Assembly (NCBI RefSeq): GCF_008041935.1
Contig: NZ_VKAC01000008.1
Span: 178,977-242,976, forward strand
Source: Quadrisphaera setariae
Lineage (GTDB): Bacteria > Actinomycetota > Actinomycetes > Actinomycetales > Quadrisphaeraceae
DNA length: 64,000 nucleotides
Reading direction: 5' to 3'
Positions within the stretch are counted from its first letter, which is position 1; each line of letters starts with the position of its first letter. This document shows positions 51,104-63,134 of the stretch, in pieces. The position numbers were made by a program, and so were the translations under genes. The notes below the pieces were generated by a model. The model was not told the DNA's origin, ran no database searches, and saw only the letters and a program-made list of their open reading frames with translations.

Positions 51104-53316
51104 GTGACCGCGGTCCCCGTCGTCGCAGCCTCGCCGATGACGGGGACGCCGAGGGCCCGCACCACGTCCGCCAGCTCCAGGCGGTCCGCCCGGTCGTCAC
51201 GGGGCGGCCCGTCGAGCACCACGTCGAGGCCCAGCGTCCGCGCTCCGCGCACGAAGAGGTCCAGCACGGCGGCCCCGGGCAGGTCGTCCGAGCGCAGGAG
51301 CAGGACGTCCGCGGGGAGCTCGCTGAGCTGCCCGAGACCCGTCGCCTGGGCCGTGAGGTTCTTGAGGACCACGCGGACGCCCGTCCGCCGGAGCGCGCGC
51401 AGGTTGGCCACCGCGGCCTCCGACGCCAGCGCGGACCGGCCGCAGGTGCGCACGCCGAGGTGCTCGGCTGCGGTGCCGTGGGCGGCCAGCGCGGCGGCGA
51501 CGTCGTCGAGGACGGTCGGGCTGGCCGCGTGGGAGGGGCTCAGCGGCAGCCACACGGGCGAGCCGCCCCGCTGGCGCAGGCCTTCGTCGAGGGTCCACAG
51601 CCCGAGCGCGCGGCCCCGGCCGGTGCGCTCGGCCGCAGCGGTGAGGACGGCGTGGTCGACCTGGGCCCCCTCGCCGCGCGTCCACCGCAGCGAGGCGCTG
51701 GTCGTGGGCGCTCCCGGTGCCGCGGTGAGCACGGGATGGAGGTCGAGGGCCAGGCCGGTGACCGGCCACCTCTCGCGCAGCTCCGCCTCCGCCGCGGCGC
51801 GCGCGGTGTCGGCGTCGCGCAGGACGCCGTCGTAGAGCTCCACCCGGCCGCGTCCGAGGGCCTTGGCGCGGTAGGCCGCGGTGTCCGCCTCGTGCAGCAG
51901 CTCCTCGGCGTCCGAGAGCGCGCCGGCCACGGCGGCCCCGACGCTCGCCCCGATGACGACGACGTGGCCGTCGGCGACGATCGGCTCGGCGACGCCGTCG
52001 ACCACGCGCTGGGCCACCGCGAGGACGTCGTCGACGTCGTCGACAGCGGTGAGGACCAGCACGAACTCGTCGCCGCCGAGGCGGCCCGCGCGGTCGCCGT
52101 CGCGCACGGTGCCGCTCAGGCGCACGGCCACCTCGCGCAGCACGTCGTCGCCGGCGCGGTGGCCGTGGACGTCGTTGACGGCCTTGAAGCCGTCGAGGTC
52201 CACGAAGAGCAGGCCCACCGCCGTCCTGCGCTCCCTGGCACCGGCCAGGGCCCGGGCGAGGTGCTCGGTGCTGGCCGAGCGGTTGGCCAGCCCTGTCAGG
52301 GCGTCCTGGCCGGCCTGGTGCTCCAGGGCGCGGCGCATCTCCTCGCGCGCCAGCAGGGAGGCCGACGCCGCGCGCAGCGCCATCCCCATGCGGAGCACCA
52401 CGAGCACGGACATCACCGCGGAGGCGGTGGCGACGGCCCAGTCGAACTCGAGGTCGAGCACCTGCTCGGCGGCGAGGGTGGCGGGGGCCAGCAGCACCGC
52501 CACGAGCAGCACGCCGCTGCGGCGCGGCGTCATGCCGGTGGCCGCGGGCGCCTCCCGGTCGGAGAGGTCGACCATGCTCGGGTGCAGCGCGGCGGCGCTC
52601 CACGCGACGTTGCTCAGCAGCCACCCCAGGCTCATCGCGGTGAAGGCCCAGCCGGGCAGCACCGAGCCGAACACGTAGGTGGCGTCGCCCACGAGCAGCA
52701 GCGCGATGGCCGCCAGCGCCAGCCAGGAGCTGCGCGACAGCCGCACCGAGCTGGCCACCAGGTGGGCCGCGAGGGCCACGAGCAGCACGTCGGCACCCAG
52801 GTAGAAGCCGCCCACGAGGTGGCCCAGGAGGTCCTCACCGCGGCTGGAGACCACCGGGCCCACGAAGAGCATCCAGCCGACGAGCAGCAGACCGGTGGCG
52901 ACGACGGCCCCGTCCACCACGGCGCCGAGCTGGCCGTGGGGCCGGGCGCGGCGCACGAGCAGCGCCGCCCCGACGACGAGGGGCAGGTAGCCCAGCACGT
53001 ACAGCCAGTCGGCCGACGTGGGGAAGGTCAGGTCGCCGAAGGCGGCGAGCAGGTAGTAGACCGTGTCGGCCGCGCTCCAGACCGCGTGCGAGGCAGCGAT
53101 GAGCCACCAGGCGGTGGCGTGCCGGGGCCGGTGCCGGCGGATGCCGACCACCGTCGCGACGCAGCAGAAGAGGCCGACGGCGCTGTAGGGCACCCCCGAC
53201 CACGCGATGGAGCCGACGGGCCCGGCGAGCACGACGAAGGCCACCGCGCCGACCACGCCCAGCACCGCGAGCGTGCGTTCGTCGAAGCCCGGCCTCCAGG
53301 TCGTGCGTCCCCCCAC
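51100..53316 (-). CDS. membrane GGDEF protein with degenerate EAL domain
   Basis: This 738-residue protein has helices up to about residue 310 and a GGDEF domain with GGDEF at 414-418 and the I-site RDGD before it. Residues 515-730 have the length and pattern of an EAL phosphodiesterase domain (LWTLDEGLRQRG; LGVPVIGEA), but the metal-binding residues are gone: the EAL position reads Ser-Ala-Ser in TSASLRW, and the DDFG position reads LKNL. The cyclase half looks active, while the EAL half is probably a sensor or inactive. It is tandem with the next GGDEF gene. Confidence 0.87.
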   Translation of the reverse strand: MGGRTTWRPGFDERTLAVLGVVGAVAFVVLAGPVGSIAWSGVPYSAVGLFCCVATVVGIRRHRPRHATAWWLIAASHAVWSAADTVYYLLAAFGDLTFPTSADWLYVLGYLPLVVGAALLVRRARPHGQLGAVVDGAVVATGLLLVGWMLFVGPVVSSRGEDLLGHLVGGFYLGADVLLVALAAHLVASSVRLSRSSWLALAAIALLLVGDATYVFGSVLPGWAFTAMSLGWLLSNVAWSAAALHPSMVDLSDREAPAATGMTPRRSGVLLVAVLLAPATLAAEQVLDLEFDWAVATASAVMSVLVVLRMGMALRAASASLLAREEMRRALEHQAGQDALTGLANRSASTEHLARALAGARERRTAVGLLFVDLDGFKAVNDVHGHRAGDDVLREVAVRLSGTVRDGDRAGRLGGDEFVLVLTAVDDVDDVLAVAQRVVDGVAEPIVADGHVVVIGASVGAAVAGALSDAEELLHEADTAAYRAKALGRGRVELYDGVLRDADTARAAAEAELRERWPVTGLALDLHPVLTAAPGAPTTSASLRWTRGEGAQVDHAVLTAAAERTGRGRALGLWTLDEGLRQRGGSPVWLPLSPSHAASPTVLDDVAAALAAHGTAAEHLGVRTCGRSALASEAAVANLRALRRTGVRVVLKNLTAQATGLGQLSELPADVLLLRSDDLPGAAVLDLFVRGARTLGLDVVLDGPPRDDRADRLELADVVRALGVPVIGEAATTGTAVT

Positions 53317-53380
53317 GCCGTGTCATCGGCAGCCCCCCGGCCCGACCTGAGCGGTGCGGACGCTCTGGGAGGATCGGCGG

Positions 53381-54157
53381 GTGCCCGCTGCGGACCCGCC
53401 CCGCGTCGACCTCAACGCCGACCTCGGCGAGGGCTTCGGCCGCTGGTCCCTCACCGACGACGACGCCCTGCTCGACGCGGTGACCAGCGCCAACGTCGCG
53501 TGCGGCTTCCACGCCGGAGACCCGGAGTCCGTGCTCGCGGTGTGCGCGGCGGCCGCGCAGCGCGGGGTGGCGGTGGGTGCGCACCCCTCCTACCGCGACC
53601 TGGTCGGCTTCGGGCGCCGCTACGTGGACGCGAGCCGCTCCGAGCTCGTGGCCGACGTGCTCTACCAGCTGGGGGCGCTGGCGGGCCTGGCGCGCGCCGC
53701 CGGCACCCGCGTCTCCTACGTCAAGCCGCACGGGGCCCTCTACACCACCGCCGCCGCTGGCGGACCGCACGGCGAGGCGGTGGTGGAGGCCGTGCGCCGC
53801 TTCGACCCCGAGCTGCCCCTCGTGGGCCTGGCCGGGTCACCGCTGCTCGCCCTCGCGCGGGACTCCGGGCTGCGGACCGTGCCGGAGGCCTTCGCCGACC
53901 GCGGGTACACCTCCGCCGGCGAGCTGGTGGACCGGCGCTCGGCCGGCGCGCTCGTGACGGGGTCCGCCGAGGTCGCGCAGCGGGTGGTGCGGCTGGTCAC
54001 CGAGGGCGTCGTGGCCTCCGTGGACGGCGTGGACGTCGCCGTGGACGCCGCGTCGGTGTGCGTCCACGGGGACTCCCCCGGCGCGGTGGACGTCGCCCGC
54101 GCCGTGAGGGCCGCGCTGGAGGCCGCCGGCGTCGAGGTCCGCGCCGCCTCCTCGTGA
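53381..54157 (+). CDS. pxpA: 5-oxoprolinase subunit PxpA (LamB/YcsF family)
   Basis: This 258-residue LamB/YcsF protein, with PxpB and PxpC, hydrolyses 5-oxoproline to glutamate using ATP. The signature DLNADLGEGFGRW opens the protein, and ANVACGFHAGDP, VGAHPSYRDLVGFGRR and YVKPHGALYTTAA follow. The start GTG 53381 has GGGAGG at 53367-53372. Only 10 bases separate it from the fused pxpB-pxpC gene. Confidence 0.92.
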   Translation: MPAADPPRVDLNADLGEGFGRWSLTDDDALLDAVTSANVACGFHAGDPESVLAVCAAAAQRGVAVGAHPSYRDLVGFGRRYVDASRSELVADVLYQLGALAGLARAAGTRVSYVKPHGALYTTAAAGGPHGEAVVEAVRRFDPELPLVGLAGSPLLALARDSGLRTVPEAFADRGYTSAGELVDRRSAGALVTGSAEVAQRVVRLVTEGVVASVDGVDVAVDAASVCVHGDSPGAVDVARAVRAALEAAGVEVRAASS

Positions 54158-55758
54158 GGGTGCTGCCGTGAGGGTGCTGGCCGCCGGCACGTCCGCCGTC
54201 CTCGTCGAGCTCGACGACCTCGCCGCGGTCCTCGCCCTGCGCGCAGCGCTGCAGCAGCACCCCCTCCCGGGGGTGGTGGAGGTGGTGCCCGCCGCCAGGA
54301 CGCTGCTGCTGCGCTGGGACGCCCGGCCCGCCCCGGGTGCCGGCGCCGTCGCGGCGGCCCTCGCCCCCCTCCTGGGCCCCGCCGCGGGGCTGGCCGGAGC
54401 GCCTCGGGGCGACGACGAGCGCACCGTGGAGGTCCCCGTCGTCTACGACGGCGCCGACCTGGAGGAGGTGTCCCGCCTGGTCGGGCTGCCCCCGGGTGAG
54501 GTGGTGCACCGCCACGGCGCGACGCCCTGGTCGGTGGCCTTCACGGGGTTCGCCCCCGGCTTCGCCTACCTCGTGGGCGGCGACCCTGCGCTGCGGGTGC
54601 CGCGCCGCGAGGTGCCCCGCACCCGTGTGCCCGCCGGGGCGGTGGGCCTGGCCGGGGAGTTCAGCGGGGTGTACCCGCGGGCCTCCCCCGGCGGGTGGCA
54701 GCTGCTGGGCCGCACCGACCTGGCCGTGTGGGACGCCGGCCGCGAGCCGCCGGCCCTCCTGCGCCCCGGCACCCGCGTCCGCTTCACGCCCGCTGCCCCC
54801 GGCTCGCCCACCCCCGTCCGTGATCACGGGCGCTGCGCGGCGCCGGTCACCACCGGTGGCTCAGCGTCGCTGAGGCTCGGCGGCCTGGAGGTCCTCGACC
54901 CCGGCCGCTCCGCGCTCGTCACCGACCTCGGCAGGCCCGGCCGCGCGGCCGTCGGCGTCAGCCGCGGCGGTGCGCTCGACAGGGCCGGCCTGCGCGCCGC
55001 GAACCGGGCGGTCGGCGGCGCGGCCGGTGCGCCGGCGCTCGAGGCCGCCGGCCCGCTGGTGGTCCGCTCGCGGGGGCGGACGGTGGTGGCGGTGACCGGC
55101 GCCGTCGTCGTCGAGGTCCTCAGGGCCGCGGGCAGCGCCGGCCGCAGGCGGGTGCCGCTGGGCGTGCCGGTGGCCCTGGACGACGGCGACGTGGTCACCG
55201 TCCACCCGCCGACCGCCGGCGCCGCCGCCCACCTGGCGGTGCGCGGCGGCGTCGACGCGCCGCACGTCCTCGGCAGCGCCGCCACCGACGTGCTGTCAGG
55301 TCTCGGGCCGCCGCCGCTGCGGGCCGGTGACGTGCTCGCCGTGGCGGGCCCGCCCTGGCTGGACGCGGCGGTGCCGCTGCTGCCGCAGGGGCGCGTCGGA
55401 GCGCCGCTGCCGCGCCCGGGGACCGTCACCGAGATCGACGTGGTGCTCGGACCCCGCGACGACTGGTTCACCGCCGACGCCCTCCACCTGCTGCAGGTCC
55501 AGGAGTGGCGGGTCAGCGAGCAGAGCAACCGCGTGGGGGCGCGGCTGGAGGGCGCCGCGGGCCTGGAGCGGCGCGAGCCCGGCCGGGAGCTGCCCAGCGA
55601 GCCGGCCGTGCGCGGTGCGCTGCAGGTGCCGCCCAGCGGGCAGCCGGTGCTGTTCGGCCCCGACCACCCCGTGACCGGGGGCTACCCCGTGGTCGCGTGC
55701 GTGGCCGACCACCACCTCGACCTGGCCGGGCAGCTGCCTCCGGGTGCCCTCGTGAGGT

Positions 55759-58683
<2,925 letters not shown>

Positions 58684-58825
58684 CCCCGCGGCCTCGCGGC
58701 GCGCGAGATCCGCCGGAGGACGCAGGAGGGTGAGGCGGTCGCCCTGCGGCCTCAGGAAGGTGCGCAGCGTGCGCGCCTGTGGACAGCGCCAGCGGCGCCT
58801 CGGTCGCACGGGCCACCGTGCGACC

Positions 58826-59501
58826 GTGGCCCGTGCCCCCGCTCCCCTGCCCCCGCGCCTGCGACACCGGCCCTTCACGGTCGAGGAGGCGCTGGAAATC
58901 GGGGTCGCGCTGCGCCGTCTGCGCGCGGCGGGCTTGAGGGCGCCCCACCGCGGGGTGAGGGTGAGCCGGGGTGTCGAGTGGACGCCGCTCGTCGCACTGC
59001 ACTCCGCCCTGCTCGCGGGGCCCGCGGGCGCTGTCGGCACCGGCGCCCACGCCGTCGTGCGAGCGCCGGGTCCGGGGCGTGCGGCTGCTCTCACCTGAGG
59101 ACCTCTGGGCCCGGCGCGTGCTCGACCAGGTGCGGTACGAGGTCTGCTCCCCGGTGGAGACCCGGCTGCGCCTGCTGCTGGTCCGCGCCGGGATGCCCGA
59201 GGCGAGCCACCTCTCAGCCCCGATCCCCCGCGTGGGCAGGGCCGGGGTCTGGCCCGACCTGCAGTGGGAATCGGTGCGCGTGGGCGTGGAGGTCGTCCCC
59301 CGCAAGCGGGAGGTGCCCCCAGGGCCCCCACACAGCGAGGACGAGCAGCACGAGTGCGACATCCGGCGAGGGCGACGGCGACGGACCGAGCGCCACGGCT
59401 GGACCCAGGTGGCGGTCTCCTCGCGGGAGGTCATGAAGCAGCCGCACGAGGTGGTCGGCTGGATCAGCGACGAGCTGCGGCGCGCCGGACTGCGCTGGTG
59501 A
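58826..59501 (+). pseudogene. frameshifted, internally deleted DUF559-like (endonuclease-domain) gene
   Basis: Frame 1 from the GTG at 58826 reads VARAPAPLPPRLRHRPFTVEEALEIGV then RLRAAGLRAPHRGVRV, the typical N-terminus of actinobacterial DUF559 endonuclease-domain proteins, and stops at 59098. From about 59070 a different frame continues with SPVETRLRLLLVRAGMPE and GVWPDLQWESVRVGVEV, then RTERHGWTQVAV, the C-terminal endonuclease-like half, ending at 59501. The middle about 100-150 residues are missing and the catalytic Asp-Gly-type region is altered. The gene is therefore a decayed remnant. Confidence 0.65.
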
Positions 59502-59508
59502 CGAGAGG

Positions 59509-59598
59509 TGCCGGAACCGTGGCGCGTCATGCCGGAACCGGGGTCTCGTTCCGACACGACGTGACGAGGTTCCGACAGGGAGCGCCAGGGTTCCGACA
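59509..59598. repeat. five-unit array of TGYCGGAACC, two direct and three inverted
   Basis: TGCCGGAACC occurs at 59509-59518 and 59530-59539. The reverse-complement type GGTTCCGACA occurs at 59568-59577 and 59589-59598, and GTTCCGACA at 59548-59556. Spacing is about 21 bp within each orientation, two helical turns. The array ends 19 bases before the emfourin-like ATG, suggesting an operator region. Confidence 0.6.
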
Positions 59599-59617
59599 CG
59601 TCCCCGCGTGGGAGACG

Positions 59618-59923
59618 ATGGGCCGCGTGCGGGTGGTCGTGGAGCGCAGCGGGGGCTTCGCCGGCGTGGTCCGGCGGGGCGAGGCCGACGCGTCCCAGCT
59701 GGACGACGCCACGAGCCAGCAGCTCCGCGACCTCGTCGCCTCAGCTGCCGGCCCCGACGGCGCCAGCGAGCCCGGGCGGGGTCCGCGCCGGGACGGCTTC
59801 TGCTACGAGGTGACCCTCGAGGACGACGACGGCGGCGCCGTTCGCGGCCCGCAGCGCGTGCAGCTGCGCGAGGGGTCCATGCCCGCCGGAGCTCGCCAGC
59901 TGCTCGACGGCCTGCTGCGCTGA
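59618..59923 (+). CDS. emfourin-like protealysin inhibitor
   Basis: This 101-residue protein has the emfourin pattern: MGRVRVVVERSGGFAGVV at the start, a Leu-rich LRDLVASAA helix in the middle, DGFCYEVTLEDDDGGAV, and a C-terminal LREGSMPAGARQLLDGLLR. Emfourins are slow tight-binding inhibitors of protealysin-like M4 proteases and are usually encoded directly beside them. Here the protease gene is 935 bases upstream with a broken gene between them. Cytoplasmic; protects the cell or controls protease action. Confidence 0.8.
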   Translation: MGRVRVVVERSGGFAGVVRRGEADASQLDDATSQQLRDLVASAAGPDGASEPGRGPRRDGFCYEVTLEDDDGGAVRGPQRVQLREGSMPAGARQLLDGLLR

Positions 59924-60078
59924 CGGCCCCGTCAGCAGCGCATCCTCAGCCCGCAGGCTGACCGGAGTGTCCGCTTCGTCCCTCCACGGGGTTCAGCGAG
60001 CTCCCAGAAGAGGGTCCCCCAGAGGGGTGCGCCCGTCCAGGGACCAGGCGCACGCTGGGACCACGAGAGACGAGGGAC

Positions 60079-60375
60079 GTGGTCGCCGTGGTGGTGCTGG
60101 GAGCTGTCGGGCTGGTGGTCGGGGTGGGCGCGGGGGTGCTCCTGCTGGTGGCGCTGGCGCTGTCGGTGCGCGCCGCCGAGGTCGGTCGGCGCACCGGGGA
60201 GGGGCTCCCGCTGGTGGGTGCTCGTCACGCGCAGTTCGGTGACGCGGCCGCGGTCCTCGCCGAGGGGTCTGAGCCGTCCACGGAGCCCGCGCTGCCCGTG
60301 GAGGCACCGTCGCTGCGGCTGGTCCGCCCGCCAGCCGACGGCCCGGACCGGCCGCAGCCGGCGCGCGCCGCCTGA
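60079..60375 (+). CDS. small single-pass membrane protein
   Basis: The GTG start gives 98 residues, with one long hydrophobic helix at residues 2-28 (VAVVVLGAVGLVVGVGAGVL), then a polar Pro/Glu tail of about 70 residues. No family recognised. The tail would be cytoplasmic or outside depending on orientation; the Arg-rich edge (VRAAEVGRRTG) after the helix suggests an inside C-terminus. Confidence 0.55.
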   Translation: MVAVVVLGAVGLVVGVGAGVLLLVALALSVRAAEVGRRTGEGLPLVGARHAQFGDAAAVLAEGSEPSTEPALPVEAPSLRLVRPPADGPDRPQPARAA

Positions 60376-60399
60376 CCCGTCACGGCCGGGCTCCCGGGC

Positions 60400-60678
60400 T
60401 CAGGACGCCCGCAGCTCCTGCTGCGCCCGCACCGTGGTGACCGTGCCGAGCACGCAGCTGGCCGCGGGGGCCGCGTGCCGACCGCTGCGCGTGGAGAGGC
60501 CGGCGAGCCGCAGCACGTCGGACCAGCTCCGGGCTCCGGCCGCGGGCCGGCTGCGGTCGGCGCGGCGGCCGTGGACGGGGGCCGGCGCCCAGCCCGGGGC
60601 GAGGGTGGGGCGCTGGGCGGCCACCACGGCGGGGTGGACGGCGGCGGTGAAGACCATGTCGGTGTCGAGGAGGCTCAT
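60400..60678 (-). CDS. small hypothetical protein
   Basis: The ATG at 60678 gives 92 residues starting MSLLDTDMVFTAAVHPAVVA and ending VTTVRAQQELRAS. It is basic, with many Ala, Arg and Pro and no membrane helix. It is divergent from nhaA by 57 bases. Codon bias supports coding, but no homologue is recalled. Confidence 0.5.
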   Translation of the reverse strand: MSLLDTDMVFTAAVHPAVVAAQRPTLAPGWAPAPVHGRRADRSRPAAGARSWSDVLRLAGLSTRSGRHAAPAASCVLGTVTTVRAQQELRAS

Positions 60679-60735
60679 GCGGGGAACCGTGCTCCCCACC
60701 GCTTGCGGCCCGCTTGCAGGCGGCATGCTGCCCCG

Positions 60736-62133
60736 GTGAGCACCACCCCCCTGCCCGGGCGCCCGGGTCCGGCCGTCCGGGTCAGCCTCCCCGTGCCGGT
60801 GCTGTCGCAACCGGTGCGCCGGTTCCTGGCCACGGAGTCCGGCAGCGCCGTGCTGCTGCTCGCCGCCACCGCGGCGGCGCTCGTGTGGGCCAACCTCCCG
60901 GGCGGCTCCTACCAGGCCTTCTGGGAGACCAGCGCCGGCGTCACCGTGGGTGACGCCGGACTGGTCATGGACCTGGGCCACTGGGTCAACGACGCGCTCA
61001 TGGCGGTGTTCTTCTGCACCGTCGGGCTGGAGATCTCCCGCGAGGTCACGGTCGGGCACCTGCGGAGCCCGCGCGCCGTCGTCGTCCCCGCTCTGGGGGC
61101 GGTGGGCGGTCTGGCCGTGCCGGCGCTGCTGTTCTTCGCCTTCACGGCCGGCACCCCGGCGGCGGTGGGCTGGGGCATCCCCATCTCCACCGACACCGCG
61201 TTCCTCGTGGGCATGCTGGCGCTGTTCGGGCCGCGCTGCCCGGACAGCCTCCGGCTGTTCCTGCTGACGCTGGCGATCGTCGACGACATCGGCGCCGTCA
61301 CCGTCATGGCCGTCTTCTACAGCCACGGCGTCTCCGTGCCCGCACTGCTCGTCTCGGCGGCGCTGCTCGCGGTCCTCGTCGGGCTGAGGCTGGCCGGGGA
61401 GTGGCGGCTGACCCCGTACGTCGTCGTCGGCGTCGCCCTGTGGGGTGCGGTGCACGCCTCCGGCGTCCACGCCACCCTCGCGGGCGTGCTCGTGGGGCTG
61501 GTGGTGCCGGCCACGGCCGTGGAGCCGGAGCAGCGCGACCGGGTCCGCGCCTTCGGCCGGGCGCTCATCGAGCGCGCCGACCCGACCCGCGCCCGCCTGG
61601 CCACCTCCGCGGTGCGCGCCTCGGTGCCGCCCAACGACCGGCTGCAGGCGGCGCTGCACCCGGTGTCGGCGTTCCTCGTGGTGCCGCTGTTCGGCCTGGC
61701 CAACGCCGGGGTGGGCCTGTCGGGTGAGACGCTGCGCGCGGCGGTGGGATCGCCGCTCACGTGGGGCGTCGTCGTCGCCCTGGTGGTCGGCAAGACCGCC
61801 GGCATCGCGGTCGCTGCCGGGCTGGCGCTGAAGTTCCGCCTGGGAGACCTCCCCGGACGCGTGCGCTACGGCCACCTCGTGGGCGGCGCGATGATGGCCG
61901 GCATCGGCTTCACCCTGAGCCTGTTCATCACCGACCTCGCCTTCGACGACCCCGTCCTGCAGGACGAGGCGAAGATCGGCGTGCTCGCGGGGTCGCTGCT
62001 CGCCGCCGTCCTCGGAGCGGTGGTGCTGCGCGTGCTCGGCGAGCGGCTGCCGCTGTGCTCCCCGGACCTCGACGACGACGGCGGCCTGCCGCCCCTGCCG
62101 AGCGGTCCCTGGACGGACCCCACCCGCACCTAG
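60736..62133 (+). CDS. nhaA: Na+/H+ antiporter NhaA
   Basis: This 465-residue NhaA-type antiporter imports two protons per sodium expelled. The paired aspartates of the ion site are in LAIVDDIGAVTVMA, the earlier conserved Asp in PISTDTAFLVGMLAL, and the C-terminal FGLANAGVGLSG and GAMMAGIGFTLSLFITDLAF blocks are present. About 12 helices. The GTG start at 60736 gives the normal N-terminus. The C-terminus has an acidic cytoplasmic tail. Two stem-loops follow the stop. Confidence 0.95.
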   Translation: MSTTPLPGRPGPAVRVSLPVPVLSQPVRRFLATESGSAVLLLAATAAALVWANLPGGSYQAFWETSAGVTVGDAGLVMDLGHWVNDALMAVFFCTVGLEISREVTVGHLRSPRAVVVPALGAVGGLAVPALLFFAFTAGTPAAVGWGIPISTDTAFLVGMLALFGPRCPDSLRLFLLTLAIVDDIGAVTVMAVFYSHGVSVPALLVSAALLAVLVGLRLAGEWRLTPYVVVGVALWGAVHASGVHATLAGVLVGLVVPATAVEPEQRDRVRAFGRALIERADPTRARLATSAVRASVPPNDRLQAALHPVSAFLVVPLFGLANAGVGLSGETLRAAVGSPLTWGVVVALVVGKTAGIAVAAGLALKFRLGDLPGRVRYGHLVGGAMMAGIGFTLSLFITDLAFDDPVLQDEAKIGVLAGSLLAAVLGAVVLRVLGERLPLCSPDLDDDGGLPPLPSGPWTDPTRT

Positions 62134-62159
62134 GCAGACGAAGGGCCCCGGACGAAGAC

Positions 62160-62190
62160 GGTCCCCGCCGGGTGGAAGCCGACGGGGACC
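62160..62190 (+). terminator. stem-loop after nhaA
   Basis: GGTCCCCG (62160-62167) pairs with CGGGGACC (62183-62190), with partial extension into CCGG. It lies 27 bases after the nhaA stop. Confidence 0.55.
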
Positions 62191-62209
62191 TGGTCCTGCG
62201 ACCTGGCGA

Positions 62210-62244
62210 GAGGTGGCAGGACGTGAGCCCCATCCTGCCACCTC
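62210..62244. terminator. perfect 12-bp stem-loop between convergent genes
   Basis: GAGGTGGCAGGA (62210-62221) pairs perfectly with TCCTGCCACCTC (62233-62244), loop 11 bases, ending 2 bases before the stop of the convergent serine hydrolase. It is a strong candidate terminator for both genes. Confidence 0.75.
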
Positions 62245-62246
62245 GC

Positions 62247-63134
62247 TCAGCGGCCCGCGCGGGGCGGGTCCGCCTCCCCCAGCACCGCGGTGGACAAGGC
62301 CGGCCACGCGGTCGTCGCCCACTCCCCGAACGGCTCGGACGACGCCGTGACGAGAGCGAGCGAACGGGCTCGGTCCACCCACAGGGCGGTGCCGCTCTGG
62401 CCGAAGTGCCCGAACGTCGCCGGGTCGTTGTCGGGGCTCGTCCAGTGGGGGTCCTTGTCGACGCGGACCTCCGCGCCCAGGCCCCAGTCGTTGTGGACCT
62501 GCTTGCCGAACCCGGGCAGGACGCCCACGAGACCGGGGCGGCTGGGCGTGCGCAGCGCGTCGACCACCTCCTCGGGCAGCACCCGGGGGCTCAGCAGCTC
62601 AGCGGCGAGCAGCGCGAGGTCGGCGGTGGGCGCGAGGAGGCCGTGCGCCGCGGAACCGTGCAGGCGCGAGCGCGACATGCCCAGCGGCTGCGCGACGAGC
62701 TCGCGCAGCAGCTCCGCGAACGGCGCCCCGGTGAGCCGCTCCACGTGCGCGGCGGCCACCTCGATGCCGGTGTTGCTGTAGATCCGCCGCTGCCCCGGCT
62801 GCGCGCGCAGGCGCCACGTGCCGGGGCCTCCCGCCTCGAAGTCGAGGCCGGAGGTGTGATCGAGCAGGTGCGACAGGGTCGCGCCGGGCGGGGCGACCTC
62901 GCCGGGGAGCTCCTCGTCGAGGTCGGCTTCGCCGTCGTGGGTCAGCACCAGCACGGTCAGCGCGGACAGCAGCTTGGTCACCGACGCCCAGCGGCGCTCG
63001 GCGTCGAGGTCACCGGCCGAGGCCACGGGGGCGGCGCCACCGGCGAGCGGGCCGCTGTCGAGGAGACCGACGACGACGACGGACGCGGACGGGTCGGGCC
63101 ACTGCGCCACGTGCTGCTCGAGCAGGCTCTTCAC
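62247..63134 (-). CDS. beta-lactamase family serine hydrolase
   Basis: This 295-residue class C-like penicillin-binding fold has the SxxK nucleophile motif WASVTKLLSAL (about residue 50), the YxN motif in RIYSNTGIEV and the HxG-type FGHFGQSGTALW, with HLLDHTSGLD typical of esterase-like members. No signal peptide is seen, so a cytoplasmic esterase, amidase or peptidase is more likely than an antibiotic-resistance enzyme. The start overlaps the lipoate-ligase gene stop (ATGA). Confidence 0.88.
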   Translation of the reverse strand: MKSLLEQHVAQWPDPSASVVVVGLLDSGPLAGGAAPVASAGDLDAERRWASVTKLLSALTVLVLTHDGEADLDEELPGEVAPPGATLSHLLDHTSGLDFEAGGPGTWRLRAQPGQRRIYSNTGIEVAAAHVERLTGAPFAELLRELVAQPLGMSRSRLHGSAAHGLLAPTADLALLAAELLSPRVLPEEVVDALRTPSRPGLVGVLPGFGKQVHNDWGLGAEVRVDKDPHWTSPDNDPATFGHFGQSGTALWVDRARSLALVTASSEPFGEWATTAWPALSTAVLGEADPPRAGR

